From: Enterobacter cloacae
Lineage (GTDB): Bacteria > Pseudomonadota > Gammaproteobacteria > Enterobacterales > Enterobacteriaceae
Direction: 5' to 3'
Assembly: GCF_011078175.1 (NCBI RefSeq)
Contig: NZ_JAALCJ010000007.1
Location: forward strand, 62,001 to 126,000
DNA: 64,000 nt
The stretch's first letter is position 1, and every line of letters begins with the position of its first letter. Positions 10,843 through 20,489 of this stretch are shown here, in pieces. The position numbers were made by a program, and so were the translations under genes. The notes under the pieces were generated by a model. That model searched no databases, was not told the DNA's origin, and saw only the letters and a list, made by a program, of their open reading frames with translations.

Positions 10843-12042
10843 ATGCTAAAAGTCTTCTTACTCTTCATCCTGCTGATCGCCGGGATTGTACTGGGGCCGA
10901 TGCTCGCAGGTCACCAGGGTTATGTATTGATCCAGACCGATAACTACAACATCGAAACCAGCGTGACAGGGCTGGTGATTATCCTGATCCTGGGTGTGGT
11001 CGTCCTGCTGTCCGTGGAATGGATGCTACGTCGTATTTTCCGTACCGGCGTACACACGCGCGGCTGGTTCGTTGGCCGTAAGCGCCGTCGCGCCCGTAAA
11101 CAGACCGAACAGGCGTTGCTGAAGCTGGCCGAAGGCGACTATCAGCAGGTTGAAAAGCTGATGTCGAAAAATGCCGACCATGCAGAACAGCCGGTTGTTA
11201 ACTATCTGCTGGCCGCCGAGGCGGCGCAACAGCGAGGCGATGAGGCACGTGCCAATCAGCATCTTGAACGCGCGTCTGAGCTCTCAACAAAAGATCCGAT
11301 TCCGGTTGAGATCACCCGCGTTCGTCTGCAACTGGCACGGAATGAAAACCATGCGGCACGCAACGGCGTTGACCGTCTGCTGGAAATTACCCCTCGACAT
11401 CCGGAAGTGCTGCGTCTTGCTGAGCAGGCATACATTCGGACCGGTGCCTGGGGCTCGCTGCTGGACATTATCCCTTCCATGGCGAAAGCCGACGTGGGCG
11501 ATGATGAACATCGTGATGAACTTCAGCGTCTGGCCTGGATTGGCCTGATGGATCAGGCTCGCGCCGATCTTGGCAGCGACGGTCTGAAAACCTGGTGGAA
11601 AAACCAGAGCCGCAAAACGCGCCAGCAGGTTCCCCTTCAGGTGGCGATGGCAGAACATCTGATTGAATGTGACGACCATGACACCGCGCAGGAGATCCTC
11701 CTCGACGGTCTCAAGCGGCAGTATGATGACCGTCTGGTGATGGTGATCCCACGTCTGAAAACCAATAATCCAGAACAAATTGAAAAAGCACTGCGACAGC
11801 AGATCAAAACCGTCGGCGACCGTCCGCTGCTGTGGAGTACGCTGGGCCAGTCTCTGATGAAACACGGCGAGTGGCAGGAGGCGAGTCTCGCTTTCCGCGC
11901 AGCGCTGAAGCAACGCCCGGATGCATTTGATTACGCATGGCTTGCTGATTCGCTGGACAAGCAGCACAAGCCGGAAGAGGCCGCCGCCATGCGCCGTGAT
12001 GGGCTTCTGCTGACGCTACACAATAACGGAACGCAGCCGTAA
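10843..12042 (+). CDS. hemY: HemY, TPR-containing inner membrane protein
   Basis: A 399-residue protein with two N-terminal membrane spans (about 1-20 and 42-62), a basic loop (RKRRRARKQ) and a cytoplasmic domain of TPR-like helical repeats. This enterobacterial HemY is unrelated to the Bacillus protoporphyrinogen oxidase of the same name. The sequence begins ATGATG: the second ATG (10843) matches the E. coli N-terminus MLKV, and the first (10840) overlaps the hemX stop. An AAGGAGAG ribosome site lies just upstream of both. It is the last gene of the operon, followed by a strong terminator. Confidence 0.93.
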   Translation: MLKVFLLFILLIAGIVLGPMLAGHQGYVLIQTDNYNIETSVTGLVIILILGVVVLLSVEWMLRRIFRTGVHTRGWFVGRKRRRARKQTEQALLKLAEGDYQQVEKLMSKNADHAEQPVVNYLLAAEAAQQRGDEARANQHLERASELSTKDPIPVEITRVRLQLARNENHAARNGVDRLLEITPRHPEVLRLAEQAYIRTGAWGSLLDIIPSMAKADVGDDEHRDELQRLAWIGLMDQARADLGSDGLKTWWKNQSRKTRQQVPLQVAMAEHLIECDDHDTAQEILLDGLKRQYDDRLVMVIPRLKTNNPEQIEKALRQQIKTVGDRPLLWSTLGQSLMKHGEWQEASLAFRAALKQRPDAFDYAWLADSLDKQHKPEEAAAMRRDGLLLTLHNNGTQP

Positions 12043-12048
12043 TTATCC

Positions 12049-12075
12049 AGGAGGCCAGATGGCCTCCTTTTTTTA
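12049..12075 (+). terminator. Rho-independent terminator of hemCDXY
   Basis: Perfect 8-base stem AGGAGGCC/GGCCTCCT with a four-base loop, followed directly by seven T. It begins seven bases after the hemY stop. Confidence 0.92.
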
Positions 12076-12209
12076 TTTCATTTCACCTGCTACATTCTTT
12101 TAACGCTTAACTGCAAACGAACCCGCCAATGTAACGATGTCTTTTCATTAACCTTTTTTGCACACGTGCTTGCCCGCGTGGACTTAACCGTTTCTGAAAG
12201 GATATCGTC

Positions 12210-13421
12210 ATGAACTCGCTTTTATATGCGCTTTTCGAAGCGCTGCGGTGCCATCGCTGGCTCCGCCTGCTGGCCTGCGCCTTTATCTTTAGCTCCCTGG
12301 GTAATGGCTTAACTCAGGTTGTTGTTTTCGGCTTACTGTTACAGTGGTCAGCCCCGTCAGCGCTGTTAACCCTCGCCTTTCTTTTTGCCACGGTGCCCGG
12401 TTTTATCGGCAGCCGGATGGGAGAAAAGCTATGCCAGCGGTTTTCACCTCTCTATCTACTGATGCTGACCGAATGGCTGGGCTTGCTCGCCCTGCTCTTC
12501 CCCCTGTCAGGTGCACATTACCACAGCATACCGGCGCTGCTTGCGGTGCAATCCACAGAAGCATTGCTAAGCGGGATGAGCTGGCCTGCGTTAACGCTGT
12601 TGTTTAAACGTGGACTGCATGAGGCAGAACTGCCTGCGGCAACGTGTCTGGAAAATGTGATTTTTGCCTCCCAGGTTTTGTCAGGAACCGGGCTGGGTGT
12701 GGTGTTGTTCCAGCGCATCCCGGTCTTCGCATTACTGGTCATCGACGCCGCCAGTTTTATGGGATCGCTGGTCATGCTGTTTCTCGCTGTACGCCAGTAT
12801 GTAGCACGTCCTGCACCGTTGCCTGTCGGGGATCCTCAACCTGTGGCATTGCGCTGGCAAACCCTGACCCTTCGGCAAAAACGCAGTTTGCTGATTTTGC
12901 CTGCCCTTGCCGCCGTAGGCTCCCCTGCAATGGCGTTGCTGCCAGCACTGGCGCAGCAGATCAACCCCGGGAATGCAGCCGGGCTTGCGCTGCCCTTGCT
13001 ATTTGCCAGAAGCCTGGGGCAGCTTTGTGGCCCCTTGTTGCTCAGAAAAGAGTGTCTGACGCGCTTTGCAGCAAGAACGCCTTTGCTACTTAGCTGTCTT
13101 GCCCTTTTTCTGGCAGCCTATGGGGTGCTCCCGTTTTTATCCGCATGGGTGGGGCTTGCGCTGGGGATGATCTTTATCGCGCATCTGGCGTCGAATATCG
13201 TTTTTGCGGCGGGTACATTTGGGGTGCTGAGTCATTTTGAGGCTATTCAGATATCCGCTGCCAGCGGTAAGGCCTGGCGCTGGCAGACGTTGAGCGCCTC
13301 CCTCTTTACGGGCCTCGCCGCAATGATGGCGACGAAAATGGGAGCGGCTCAGACGCTATACGCTGTCTCTGCTCTCGCTCTGCTGTTAGTTGCGCTGGTC
13401 CTGGCCCGTTATCGTGAATAA
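12210..13421 (+). CDS. MFS-type permease of unknown substrate
   Basis: A 403-residue, very hydrophobic protein with about 12 predicted membrane spans in two halves and a central polar loop near residues 190-225 (ending LRQKRS). It looks like a major facilitator transporter of the efflux subgroup. A clear acidic or basic signature that would define the substrate is not visible. It is a single gene after the hemY terminator, has a ribosome site (AAAGGATAT) before the ATG, and is convergent with glmZ. In E. coli K-12 this interval holds glmZ, aslA and aslB but not this gene. An accessory transporter is inferred. Confidence 0.75.
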   Translation: MNSLLYALFEALRCHRWLRLLACAFIFSSLGNGLTQVVVFGLLLQWSAPSALLTLAFLFATVPGFIGSRMGEKLCQRFSPLYLLMLTEWLGLLALLFPLSGAHYHSIPALLAVQSTEALLSGMSWPALTLLFKRGLHEAELPAATCLENVIFASQVLSGTGLGVVLFQRIPVFALLVIDAASFMGSLVMLFLAVRQYVARPAPLPVGDPQPVALRWQTLTLRQKRSLLILPALAAVGSPAMALLPALAQQINPGNAAGLALPLLFARSLGQLCGPLLLRKECLTRFAARTPLLLSCLALFLAAYGVLPFLSAWVGLALGMIFIAHLASNIVFAAGTFGVLSHFEAIQISAASGKAWRWQTLSASLFTGLAAMMATKMGAAQTLYAVSALALLLVALVLARYRE

Positions 13422-13426
13422 GGCAT

Positions 13427-13629
13427 AAAAAAACGCCTGCTATAAAAGCAGGCGTTAAAACAGGTCTGTAAGACAACATATTTGGTGCTTCACTCAACGT
13501 TATGTCCATGGTGTTTGATGAGGCCGAAGCGACATCTGTCAGTGGACGATAAGCACCGTAAACGGCTCTGCGTCATTCCTGAGTTTATGAGGCCTTAAGG
13601 CGAACATAAGAGATGGAATGAGCATCTAC
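13427..13629 (-). ncRNA. glmZ: Small RNA GlmZ
   Basis: On the minus strand the sequence starts GTAGATGCTCATTCCATCTC and ends in the hairpin ACGCCTGC...GCAGGCGT plus a seven-T tail, about 203 nt. Most of it can be aligned by eye to E. coli GlmZ (about 207 nt). This includes the AACGTTGAGTGAAGCACC segment that base-pairs with the glmS leader in E. coli. GlmZ with Hfq activates glmS translation (glucosamine-6-phosphate synthase). It is cleaved by RNase E guided by RapZ unless GlmY competes. The gene lies at its conserved position downstream of hemY and is convergent with the permease gene. Confidence 0.95.
13433..13455 (-). terminator. Intrinsic terminator of glmZ
   Basis: 8-base perfect stem (ACGCCTGC/GCAGGCGT) with a seven-base loop, followed on the minus strand by a run of T. 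It forms the 3' end of GlmZ. The plus strand side lacks a T run, so it is unlikely to stop the permease transcript efficiently. Confidence 0.9.
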
Positions 13630-13640
13630 ACGCATATTAT

Positions 13641-13656
13641 TGCATGTAATGTGCCA
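13641..13656 (-). promoter_or_regulatory. Sigma-54 promoter of glmZ
   Basis: On the minus strand TGGCAC-N5-ATGCA, an almost perfect -24/-12 element. The GG pair lies about 25 bases upstream of the predicted RNA start at 13629. A sigma-70-like -10 TAATAT (13634-13639) overlaps, so dual promoter use is possible. In other enterobacteria glmZ is known to use sigma-54, sigma-70 or both; the sequence here fits the sigma-54 or mixed class. Confidence 0.85.
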
Positions 13657-13762
13657 GGTTTACACGCAGAAATTTTACATCGCGCAACATTTTAAGATAA
13701 AAGGAAATTATGCTGTTAAGAACCGCCTTAAGCCATACAACATCGCGCTAAAGGCGGCAATC

Positions 13763-13780
13763 TGTCGTCACCAGGAGACA
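13763..13780. promoter_or_regulatory. GlrR activator site 1 upstream of glmZ
   Basis: Perfect palindromic TGTC-N10-GACA, the consensus for the response regulator GlrR (of GlrK/GlrR). It lies about 135-150 bases upstream of the GlmZ start, a usual distance for a sigma-54 activator. Confidence 0.8.
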
Positions 13781-13825
13781 GGTTAAGCGGTAAAATAATA
13801 AATTCTTTAATATTAACGGGTTATA

Positions 13826-13843
13826 TGTCGCTGAATCGCGACA
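13826..13843. promoter_or_regulatory. GlrR activator site 2 upstream of glmZ
   Basis: A second perfect TGTC-N10-GACA, exactly 63 bases from the first (six helical turns), so both sites face the same side of the DNA. A degenerate third copy, TGTC-N10-TACA, is at 13858-13875. Multiple GlrR sites are the known design of glmY and glmZ promoters. Confidence 0.8.
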
Positions 13844-13895
13844 ATAATGTTGGATGTTGTCGGGGAATGGCTACAGGATAAAAAAACGCAGAAAA

Positions 13896-13920
13896 CAAAA
13901 AACCCCGCCGAAGCGGGGTT
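13896..13920 (-). terminator. Terminator of the argX-hisR-leuT-proM tRNA operon
   Basis: GC-rich hairpin AACCCCGC/GCGGGGTT followed on the minus strand by a T run, seven bases beyond the CCA end of tRNA-Pro. Confidence 0.88.
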
Positions 13921-13926
13921 CAAAAT

Positions 13927-14003
13927 TGGTCGGCGAGAGAGGATTCGAACCTCCGACCCACTGGTCCCAAACCAGTTGCGCTACCAAGCTGCGCTACTCG
14001 CCG
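13927..14003 (-). tRNA. proM: tRNA-Pro (anticodon TGG)
   Basis: 77 nt including encoded CCA. Cloverleaf with acceptor stem CGGCGAG/CTCGCCG, anticodon TGG in CTGGTTTGGGACCAG, and GGTTCGAATCC T arm. Fourth and last tRNA of the operon. Confidence 0.97.
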
Positions 14004-14047
14004 ATGTACTGCTTTTTTGAATTTTTAGTTCAACTCATTAAAAGTCG

Positions 14048-14134
14048 TGGTGCGAGGGGGGGGACTTGAACCCCCACGTCCGTAAGAACACTAACACCTG
14101 AAGCTAGCGCGTCTACCAATTCCGCCACCTTCGC
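14048..14134 (-). tRNA. leuT: tRNA-Leu (anticodon CAG)
   Basis: 87 nt with encoded CCA and a long variable arm, as expected for a class II leucine tRNA. Acceptor GCGAAGG, anticodon loop CTTCAGGT. Third in the operon, matching E. coli leuT. Confidence 0.97.
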
Positions 14135-14155
14135 AATTCACAACTCTTTCAATAA

Positions 14156-14232
14156 TGGGGTGGCTAATGGGATTCGAACCCACGACAACTGGAATCACAA
14201 TCCAGGGCTCTACCAACTGAGCTATAGCCACC
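14156..14232 (-). tRNA. hisR: tRNA-His (anticodon GTG)
   Basis: 77 nt with the extra 5' G(-1) paired to the discriminator base that marks histidine tRNAs. Anticodon GTG in GGATTGTGATTCC; CCA encoded. Second in the operon. Confidence 0.97.
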
Positions 14233-14298
14233 ACTGTATTCTTTCACGCGGTTCTGACTACTTCTCAGACCACCGCAGCTCTAGCGCCGGGACTAAAA

Positions 14299-14375
<77 letters not shown>

Positions 14376-14396
14376 TTAGCGCCGTTGCGGGGCTGG

Positions 14397-14425
14397 ATAT
14401 TACGTACCTCCGTCCCCGCTGTCTA
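14397..14425 (-). promoter_or_regulatory. Promoter of the tRNA operon
   Basis: Minus strand -35 TAGACA, 17-base spacer, -10 TAATAT, followed by a GC-rich stretch (CCAGCCCCGC) that resembles the discriminator of stable-RNA promoters under ppGpp control. It ends 22 bases before tRNA-Arg. Confidence 0.75.
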
Positions 14426-14477
14426 GTGCTTTTTTGAAAAAAATGCGCGTTTGGTTATGGTTTGCACATTTTGCCGC

Positions 14478-15863
14478 TTATTCCTCCACTTTATGGGCGG
14501 AGCCACGGCGACCCAGTCCAAAAATTTTATATGCAGCTGTGACGGCAGCCAGGAAGATCATCCCGACAAACAGCGACATGCGGGTATCTTCATTAAAGTA
14601 CATTCCAATTAATACGCAAATCAGGAACGCCATCGTCAAATAGTTCGCATAGGGGAACAGAATGGAGCGGAACGGATGGCTGGCGATCGCTTTTTTGTGC
14701 GCCTGCCGGAAACGTAGCTGGCTAATCAAAATCACAAACCACGGTACCATCCCCGGCAGCACGCTGGCGCTATAGACATAAACAAACACGCGCTGCGGAT
14801 TCGGGATAATGTAGTTCAGGCATGAGCCAACCAGCAGAATGGCAATTGACACCGCCACACCCGCCACCGGAACACCCACGCGGGAGACTTTTCCCATCAC
14901 CGCCGGTAGCTGTTTATTTTGCGCGAGGGCGTATAGCATGCGTCCGCAGCTGTACATCCCACTGTTACAGCCGGAAAGCGCTGCCGTCAGCACCACAAAG
15001 TTGATAATAGCGGCAGCCGCCGTGATGCCAATCTTTGCGAAGGTTAAGACAAATGGACTGCCGGTGGTGCCGATCTCGTTCCATGGGAAAATGGTCACGA
15101 TAACGAAGATCGCGCCCACATAGAAAATCAGGATACGCCACAACACTTTACCTACCGCGCTACGCAGCGTGACCTGCGGGTTTTTCGCCTCACCGGCGGT
15201 AATGCCGATCAGCTCAACGCCCTGATAGGAGGCGACAACGATACAGAGCGCCGTCAGGAAACCTTTCCAGCCGCCGGCAAAGAAGCCGCCGTGCCCGGTC
15301 AGGTTATCGAAACCCATCGCGTGGCCGCCGTTACCGAAACCAAAGAAGATGACACCCAGACCCACAACAATCATCACGATAATGGTGGTGACTTTGATCA
15401 TCGCAAACCAGAACTCGATTTCGCCATAAAGACGAACAGCGGCAAGGTTCGCCAGCGCCACCAGTCCTACTGCGATAAGCGCGGGTATCCACTGAGCCAT
15501 ATCAGGGAACCAAAACTGCACGTAGACCCCGATGGCGGTGATCTCCGAAATCCCCACGGCCATCCACATAAACCAGTACGACCAGGCCGTGAGATAGCCA
15601 AAGAACGGGCTCATATAACGGTGGGCGTAAACGGCGAAAGAGCCCGTTACTGGCTCCAGAAACAGCATTTCGCCCATAGATCGCATGATGAAGAAGACGA
15701 ACAGCCCGGCAATAATATACGCCAGCAGAACGGAAGGCCCCGCCCATTTCAGCGTGCTTGCCGAGCCCATAAACAGACCAACGCCGATAGTCCCGCCCAG
15801 CGCGATCAACTCAATATGTCGAGCTTCCAGACCACGCTGAAGCTCCGGTTTTTTCTCTGCCAT
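14478..15863 (-). CDS. yifK: Amino acid permease YifK (threonine/serine transporter, ThrP)
   Basis: A 461-residue APC-family transporter with 12 membrane spans. The N-terminus contains the conserved [14 protein letters not shown] substrate-binding segment (about residues 20-33). The E. coli orthologue is reported as a proton-coupled threonine/serine importer. The start [16 protein letters not shown] at 15863 matches the family and has a GAGG ribosome site; longer in-frame starts would add an unsupported N-terminus. The leader contains a C/A-rich GcvB target. It lies upstream of, and in the same direction as, the tRNA operon. Confidence 0.95.
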   Translation of the reverse strand: MAEKKPELQRGLEARHIELIALGGTIGVGLFMGSASTLKWAGPSVLLAYIIAGLFVFFIMRSMGEMLFLEPVTGSFAVYAHRYMSPFFGYLTAWSYWFMWMAVGISEITAIGVYVQFWFPDMAQWIPALIAVGLVALANLAAVRLYGEIEFWFAMIKVTTIIVMIVVGLGVIFFGFGNGGHAMGFDNLTGHGGFFAGGWKGFLTALCIVVASYQGVELIGITAGEAKNPQVTLRSAVGKVLWRILIFYVGAIFVIVTIFPWNEIGTTGSPFVLTFAKIGITAAAAIINFVVLTAALSGCNSGMYSCGRMLYALAQNKQLPAVMGKVSRVGVPVAGVAVSIAILLVGSCLNYIIPNPQRVFVYVYSASVLPGMVPWFVILISQLRFRQAHKKAIASHPFRSILFPYANYLTMAFLICVLIGMYFNEDTRMSLFVGMIFLAAVTAAYKIFGLGRRGSAHKVEE

Positions 15864-15871
15864 AATTCCTC

Positions 15872-15889
15872 GGTTGTGTTTGCTGTGTC
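15872..15889 (-). promoter_or_regulatory. C/A-rich likely GcvB target in the yifK leader
   Basis: The transcript reads GACACAGCAAACACAACC directly before the ribosome site. Such ACA-rich stretches pair with the GU-rich R1 region of the small RNA GcvB, which is known to repress yifK in Salmonella. The site identity here is inferred from composition and position. Confidence 0.55.
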
Positions 15890-16059
15890 CCGACTTGTTG
15901 CCGGGTATTGTTTTGAGGGGTACTGAAATACGGAGCGAATGGTTTCTTAAATTCTGGCAAATGGCAAACAATGCATTAAAAAAATGAATGCATTGCACAT
16001 AAAGTCAGCAGTTTTGCAGGGGCGTTGCAGCGCGAACCGCAGATCACGCTGCGTATTGA

Positions 16060-16800
16060 TTACATTTTTCCGGTGTAGTGCCAGGCGAGGTAGCGCAGCA
16101 GACGAATCTGTCGTTTGATACGTGTCGGTTGAGAGAGCAGGCGGTACAACCACTCCAGCCCCAGGTTTTGCCAGACTTTTGGCGCACGCTTAACATGGCC
16201 GGTAAAGACGTCGTAGGTGCCGCCCACGCCCATATAGAGCGCATCCGGGCTGATCAGACGGCAGTCCCGCATCAGAATTTCCTGGCGCGGCGACCCCATA
16301 GCGACAGTGACAATTTTCGCCCCGCTGTCGCGCACGCGTGCATATAAACCCTGGCGATCTTCTGGCCTGAAATAGCCATCCTGACTGCCCACAATGTTAA
16401 CATTCCACTGGCTACGCAGCTTTTGTTCGGTCTGGGCAAGCACCTCTGGCTTACCGCCAATCAGAAATACCGGCGTGCCTTCAGCGCCTGCGCGTTCCAT
16501 TAGCCGCTCCCAAAGGTCAGCTCCCGCCACGCGGGACACATTAGCGTCAGGAAACTTTTTACGAATTGAACGCACCACGCTGATACCGTCTGCGTATTTA
16601 AACTCCGCGGCCTCAATCAGGCTTTTCACTTCCGCATTATCTTCAACCGCCAGCATTTTTTCTGCGTTGATGGCCACCAGCGTGCCCGATTTCATCTGCC
16701 CGTCCGCGAACAGAAAATCCAGCGCGTGTTGCATGTCGCGCCAGCCTATAAGCTGTAGCCCACGCAGCGCATAACGCGGGGCTGAAGTTGTATTCGTCAT
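16060..16800 (-). CDS. wecG: UDP-N-acetyl-D-mannosaminuronate transferase WecG
   Basis: GT26-family enzyme that adds ManNAcA to lipid I (undecaprenyl-PP-GlcNAc) to form ECA lipid II on the cytoplasmic face of the inner membrane. The 246-residue protein carries the family segments [17 protein letters not shown] (here [11 protein letters not shown]), [10 protein letters not shown] and [11 protein letters not shown]-terminal basic/aromatic region ([15 protein letters not shown]) probably docks on the membrane. It is the last gene of the ECA operon, 12 bases after wzyE, and its length matches E. coli. Confidence 0.96.
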   Translation of the reverse strand: MTNTTSAPRYALRGLQLIGWRDMQHALDFLFADGQMKSGTLVAINAEKMLAVEDNAEVKSLIEAAEFKYADGISVVRSIRKKFPDANVSRVAGADLWERLMERAGAEGTPVFLIGGKPEVLAQTEQKLRSQWNVNIVGSQDGYFRPEDRQGLYARVRDSGAKIVTVAMGSPRQEILMRDCRLISPDALYMGVGGTYDVFTGHVKRAPKVWQNLGLEWLYRLLSQPTRIKRQIRLLRYLAWHYTGKM

Positions 16801-16812
16801 GATGATCCCTAC

Positions 16813-18165
16813 TCAGACTTGCGACAGCGATGTGCTGCCCTGTGGCTCACGTCTGTGCACAAGCCCTGCACTGTCAAACAACCAGTACAGCAGTTTTGCC
16901 AGCAGCAGACAGAGACCGAAAACGACCATAAAGAACACCACGCGTGAGACGAACGAATCCAGCCCCTCGCGTGCCAGAACGATCATATTGAAAATGGCAC
17001 CGAAACAGAAACTGTGCAAAACAGCGGCTTTATAGCGATTGGTCTCTTCGTTACCCAGCGTGTACAGCCAGTCGAACCATTTTATTATCAGCCCGACCGC
17101 GATCGCGCCAGGCAGGATAAACCACGTTCCGCCCATCACCACCAGTGAGCCAATCAGCGTTGGGGAGATCGCCAGACCCGAATGGTTGTTCAACACTTCC
17201 CAGGTAAAGTAGTTCGCCGTGTTCAGGACGATATCGGGCCGGTCAGGCCACAGCCACGTCGGTATAAAGACATAGAAATCACGAATAATCGGCGCCAGCC
17301 CCTGGAATTCAATCTTGTCGTAGTTTTGCAGCAGTAATGCCAGGTTTTCCCACGGCGAGAAGGTATCGCGCGTCAGATACAGGAAGGTATAAAACGCTTC
17401 GTCACCGGCCACGTTCAGACCGTAGCGCTTCAGGGCCAGCCAGAACATCCCCACGATGCCCAAGACCCCTGCCGCTGCCAGCATCCACAGAGAGATCCAG
17501 CCGCGAATAATGCCGATAAACAGGAAAATCGCGAAGGCGATAATGATATTGGCGCGCGTCCCCCCGACGATCATGTAGGTCAAAATGCCAAATGCGACGG
17601 TGCTAACCAGGAAGAACAGCCAGGCTTTACTATCCTGACGCAGGAAAAAGACCACCAGCATCGCCGGAATGAAGAAATAGAAGAAACGTTTGAGCGCGAC
17701 GCCGGAAACTTCGGCGGAGAAAATCTGGCTATAGGACTGCAACTTAAACAGTAAAAAGCCGTTATGCATAAAGAAAATCGCTACGCTGACGAGAGCGATG
17801 GTCATCAGCATCACCCACGTCAGATGGGTTTCTACCCGGTTCATGGTAAACAGCGGACGACGGGGTGCAGTGTCTTTAGCCGCGCGCAGGCGCGTTTTAT
17901 AGGTGACGTAATACACCGCGTAGAAGCAGGTCGCAGAAAGCAGCGCCTGCAACAAGATTTCCGGCGGAGCGACGCCAACATCAAAGCGGAACACGAGAAT
18001 GCTGGTCAGCGGGAAGCCAAAGAAAAAGGTCAGCAAAAACAGCAACGAGAAGAAGACGTTGAAGTTAAAACGTACGCGCCGGAACTCAAACCAGGTGAGC
18101 GTGGCGATAAACAGCGTGCTCAGCAGCCAGACCACCAGCAAGCCGCTAAATTGCAACAGGCTCAT
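16813..18165 (-). CDS. wzyE: ECA polysaccharide polymerase WzyE
   Basis: Polymerises the ECA trisaccharide repeats on the periplasmic face of the inner membrane, with WzzE setting chain length. The 450-residue protein is strongly hydrophobic with about 11-12 membrane spans and a large periplasmic loop around residues 265-325 ([16 protein letters not shown] onward). The start at 18165 ([14 protein letters not shown]) overlaps wecF by four bases. An in-frame ATG 13 codons upstream was rejected because it lies inside the end of wecF and lacks family support. Confidence 0.95.
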   Translation of the reverse strand: MSLLQFSGLLVVWLLSTLFIATLTWFEFRRVRFNFNVFFSLLFLLTFFFGFPLTSILVFRFDVGVAPPEILLQALLSATCFYAVYYVTYKTRLRAAKDTAPRRPLFTMNRVETHLTWVMLMTIALVSVAIFFMHNGFLLFKLQSYSQIFSAEVSGVALKRFFYFFIPAMLVVFFLRQDSKAWLFFLVSTVAFGILTYMIVGGTRANIIIAFAIFLFIGIIRGWISLWMLAAAGVLGIVGMFWLALKRYGLNVAGDEAFYTFLYLTRDTFSPWENLALLLQNYDKIEFQGLAPIIRDFYVFIPTWLWPDRPDIVLNTANYFTWEVLNNHSGLAISPTLIGSLVVMGGTWFILPGAIAVGLIIKWFDWLYTLGNEETNRYKAAVLHSFCFGAIFNMIVLAREGLDSFVSRVVFFMVVFGLCLLLAKLLYWLFDSAGLVHRREPQGSTSLSQV

Positions 18166-19241
18166 GCGTTGTCTCCTGAAGCAATACGCAGCGCGCGGTG
18201 CCACGGCGTGAGGTAGTTCGGACTGAAAAAGTCGATGCTATTTTTATCCACCAGCGTGAGCTGACGCTGTGCTTCCCGTACCACCTCAATATTAAGCGTG
18301 TCAGAGGTAAATAGCACCGGAATATGCTGCTCAGCCATGTCCTGCCAGAATGGGTTTTCGCGGTTGAGCACGCATGGTACTCCCGCCTGAATCAGCAGAC
18401 ACAGCGTTCCAATCCCCTGCTGACGGGCAAAGATGAAATAGCCCAAATCGCATTTTCGCAGCAGCGCAAGATAGTCGCTAAATTCCAGCTTATCGCTGAG
18501 TATGTGCAGGTTTTCCGCGCTGAACAGCGCAAGCCCTTGCTGGCGAACCTCGTCGATGTAGGCATCGTTATTGGCGGGATAGCCCATCGGCACCACCACG
18601 TTGACCGTGTCGCCAAACTGCTGATGCACCGCCCGCAGCGCCGCGGCATGCTCGTTACTGCGATCGCCGGAATTTCCCACCAGGATGGTCAGCTTGCCCT
18701 CACGAACCGCGTCATTCGCCATCGTGTTCAGCGTCGGATCCATACGAGTTGGGAAATAGAGCAGCTCCCCGCGAACCGTAGGATGCTGTTTAGCAAAATA
18801 GGTGAGATCGCCGCGGGTGGCGAACACGCAGCCTACGCGCGCCTGCGCCAGACGACGCAGCGGATAGAAAAGACGAAACTTCCATCCATGGGAAACTTCA
18901 TAGAGATCGGCTCCCCAGATATGCCAGCTGAACTGGGAAGGTTTGATCCCACCGCTTAACAGCGCCAGCCACAGGCCGGTATTGAACTGTCCATGGAAGA
19001 AGAAACGCTGGCTTCGGTCCGCTTTGGCTTTAGCAACCACAGCCTTCGTCAGCGCCGCTTTGTCTGGCCAGAAGGAGATGTGCAATGCCGGACACGCCGC
19101 GCTCAGGCCGTTATCGCTTCCAACGACCATAAACTCACGTGCATCGGGCGTACCGGATGCCAGCTCATCGTTGAAAAACCGCAGAACGGTCTGGTTATGA
19201 TGCGGGATATCCGATCCCAGTATGTGTATCAGTGCAGTCAT
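18162..19241 (-). CDS. wecF: dTDP-Fuc4NAc:lipid II transferase WecF (RffT)
   Basis: GT56-family transferase that adds 4-acetamido-4,6-dideoxy-D-galactose to lipid II, completing ECA lipid III. The 359-residue protein matches the E. coli length. It begins [16 protein letters not shown] and contains the conserved FFHGQFN and [12 protein letters not shown] segments. It overlaps both neighbours by four bases, showing tight translational coupling. Its donor sugar depends on WecE and WecD, encoded just upstream in the operon. Confidence 0.95.
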   Translation of the reverse strand: MTALIHILGSDIPHHNQTVLRFFNDELASGTPDAREFMVVGSDNGLSAACPALHISFWPDKAALTKAVVAKAKADRSQRFFFHGQFNTGLWLALLSGGIKPSQFSWHIWGADLYEVSHGWKFRLFYPLRRLAQARVGCVFATRGDLTYFAKQHPTVRGELLYFPTRMDPTLNTMANDAVREGKLTILVGNSGDRSNEHAAALRAVHQQFGDTVNVVVPMGYPANNDAYIDEVRQQGLALFSAENLHILSDKLEFSDYLALLRKCDLGYFIFARQQGIGTLCLLIQAGVPCVLNRENPFWQDMAEQHIPVLFTSDTLNIEVVREAQRQLTLVDKNSIDFFSPNYLTPWHRALRIASGDNA

Positions 19242-20488
19242 GCGCGTTTACGCCAAAGTAAAAATACGCCGCAACAGGCAGCGAAATAAACGATATAAGT
19301 TGCCATATAGGCCTGAGCCGCCCCCAACGCACCGTGGGTAGGGATCAGCCAATGAGAAAATGCCGTCAGCAGCGCAAACTGGCTCATCTCCGCCAGGATA
19401 TACAACCGCAGCGATGCCTTCGCAATCACCAGATAGCCGAAAACGTATGCCCCCACTTTCAGCACATCGCCGACCAGTTGCCAGGCAAACAGATCGCGCA
19501 TGGCGGTAAACTTCGACGAAAACAGCAGCCAGATGGCGACATCACGCAGTAACCAGACGGTAAAGCTGGCAACCGCAACCGCCGGCAACACAAAACGCAG
19601 GGAGCGAAAAATCTCGCGGGTAATCTCCTGCCTGGACGTCAGGCGCGATAAGGTTGGCAGCAAATAGACGCTAAAGGAAGCCGTAATAAATTGGAGGTAA
19701 GCATCTGAAATGCTGCTCACTCCCTGCCAAATCCCCACCTCATCCCAGCTGTAATGCGCTGCCAGCAGGTTTCGCATCATCACGTAGGCTACCGGGATGG
19801 TGACGGACGTAATGAGCGCCATCAGCGTAAATTTCGCGAGCTGGCCCGCCAGCATCTTGTCCCACTGCGGTTTAAGATAACTCAGCGGAACATCGCCCCT
19901 GCGGATCATCATAAACGCCGCCGGAATGACAACGAGCGCAGGCACCAGCGCCAGCCCCAGCAGCGCGCCTTCATAGCCGCCGAGACGATAGCAAAAGTAA
20001 TAGGCGATAACGCCGATAACGCTGCCGAAGATCAGCGCCAGCGCATTTCCCGCCGCATCGCGGAAGCCTTTCATTAACGCCAGAAGCAGGTTCGCCCAGG
20101 CGATCCCCATCTGGACGAGCGCCACAAGGCGCACCAGCCCCTGATAGTGCGTATGTCCGAACAGTCCCTGGCTAATCGGTGCCGCCGCCAGCAAAAAGAC
20201 GACGGCCAGCAACGTAGAGAAGCCCAGCACCATAGCAGAAGAAGTCCCCACCACCGTGCGGAGCTTTTCGGCATCGTCATGATGCTGCGCGACGTATTTG
20301 GTCACGCCATTGAATATCCCGGCTCCCGCCAGCACGCCAAGCACCGTGACCAGCTGGCGGAAATTCCCTGCCAGCCCAACGCCTGACGGCCCAAATGAAA
20401 CGGCCAGCAGCTTGACGACCAGTAACCCGGCGCCAATTTTTACAAGCGTGGACGCTGCCGTCCACACCGACGCTTTTGCCAGAGACAT
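19238..20488 (-). CDS. wzxE: ECA lipid III flippase WzxE
   Basis: Translocates the lipid-linked ECA trisaccharide across the inner membrane. The 416-residue member of the MOP/PST exporter family has 12 predicted spans. The N-terminus reads [26 protein letters not shown], a typical Wzx amphipathic first helix, quoted here across positions 1-26 only in part as a landmark. It follows wecE with one base between stop and start regions and overlaps wecF by four bases. Confidence 0.95.
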   Translation of the reverse strand: MSLAKASVWTAASTLVKIGAGLLVVKLLAVSFGPSGVGLAGNFRQLVTVLGVLAGAGIFNGVTKYVAQHHDDAEKLRTVVGTSSAMVLGFSTLLAVVFLLAAAPISQGLFGHTHYQGLVRLVALVQMGIAWANLLLALMKGFRDAAGNALALIFGSVIGVIAYYFCYRLGGYEGALLGLALVPALVVIPAAFMMIRRGDVPLSYLKPQWDKMLAGQLAKFTLMALITSVTIPVAYVMMRNLLAAHYSWDEVGIWQGVSSISDAYLQFITASFSVYLLPTLSRLTSRQEITREIFRSLRFVLPAVAVASFTVWLLRDVAIWLLFSSKFTAMRDLFAWQLVGDVLKVGAYVFGYLVIAKASLRLYILAEMSQFALLTAFSHWLIPTHGALGAAQAYMATYIVYFAACCGVFLLWRKRA

Positions 20489-20489
20489 A

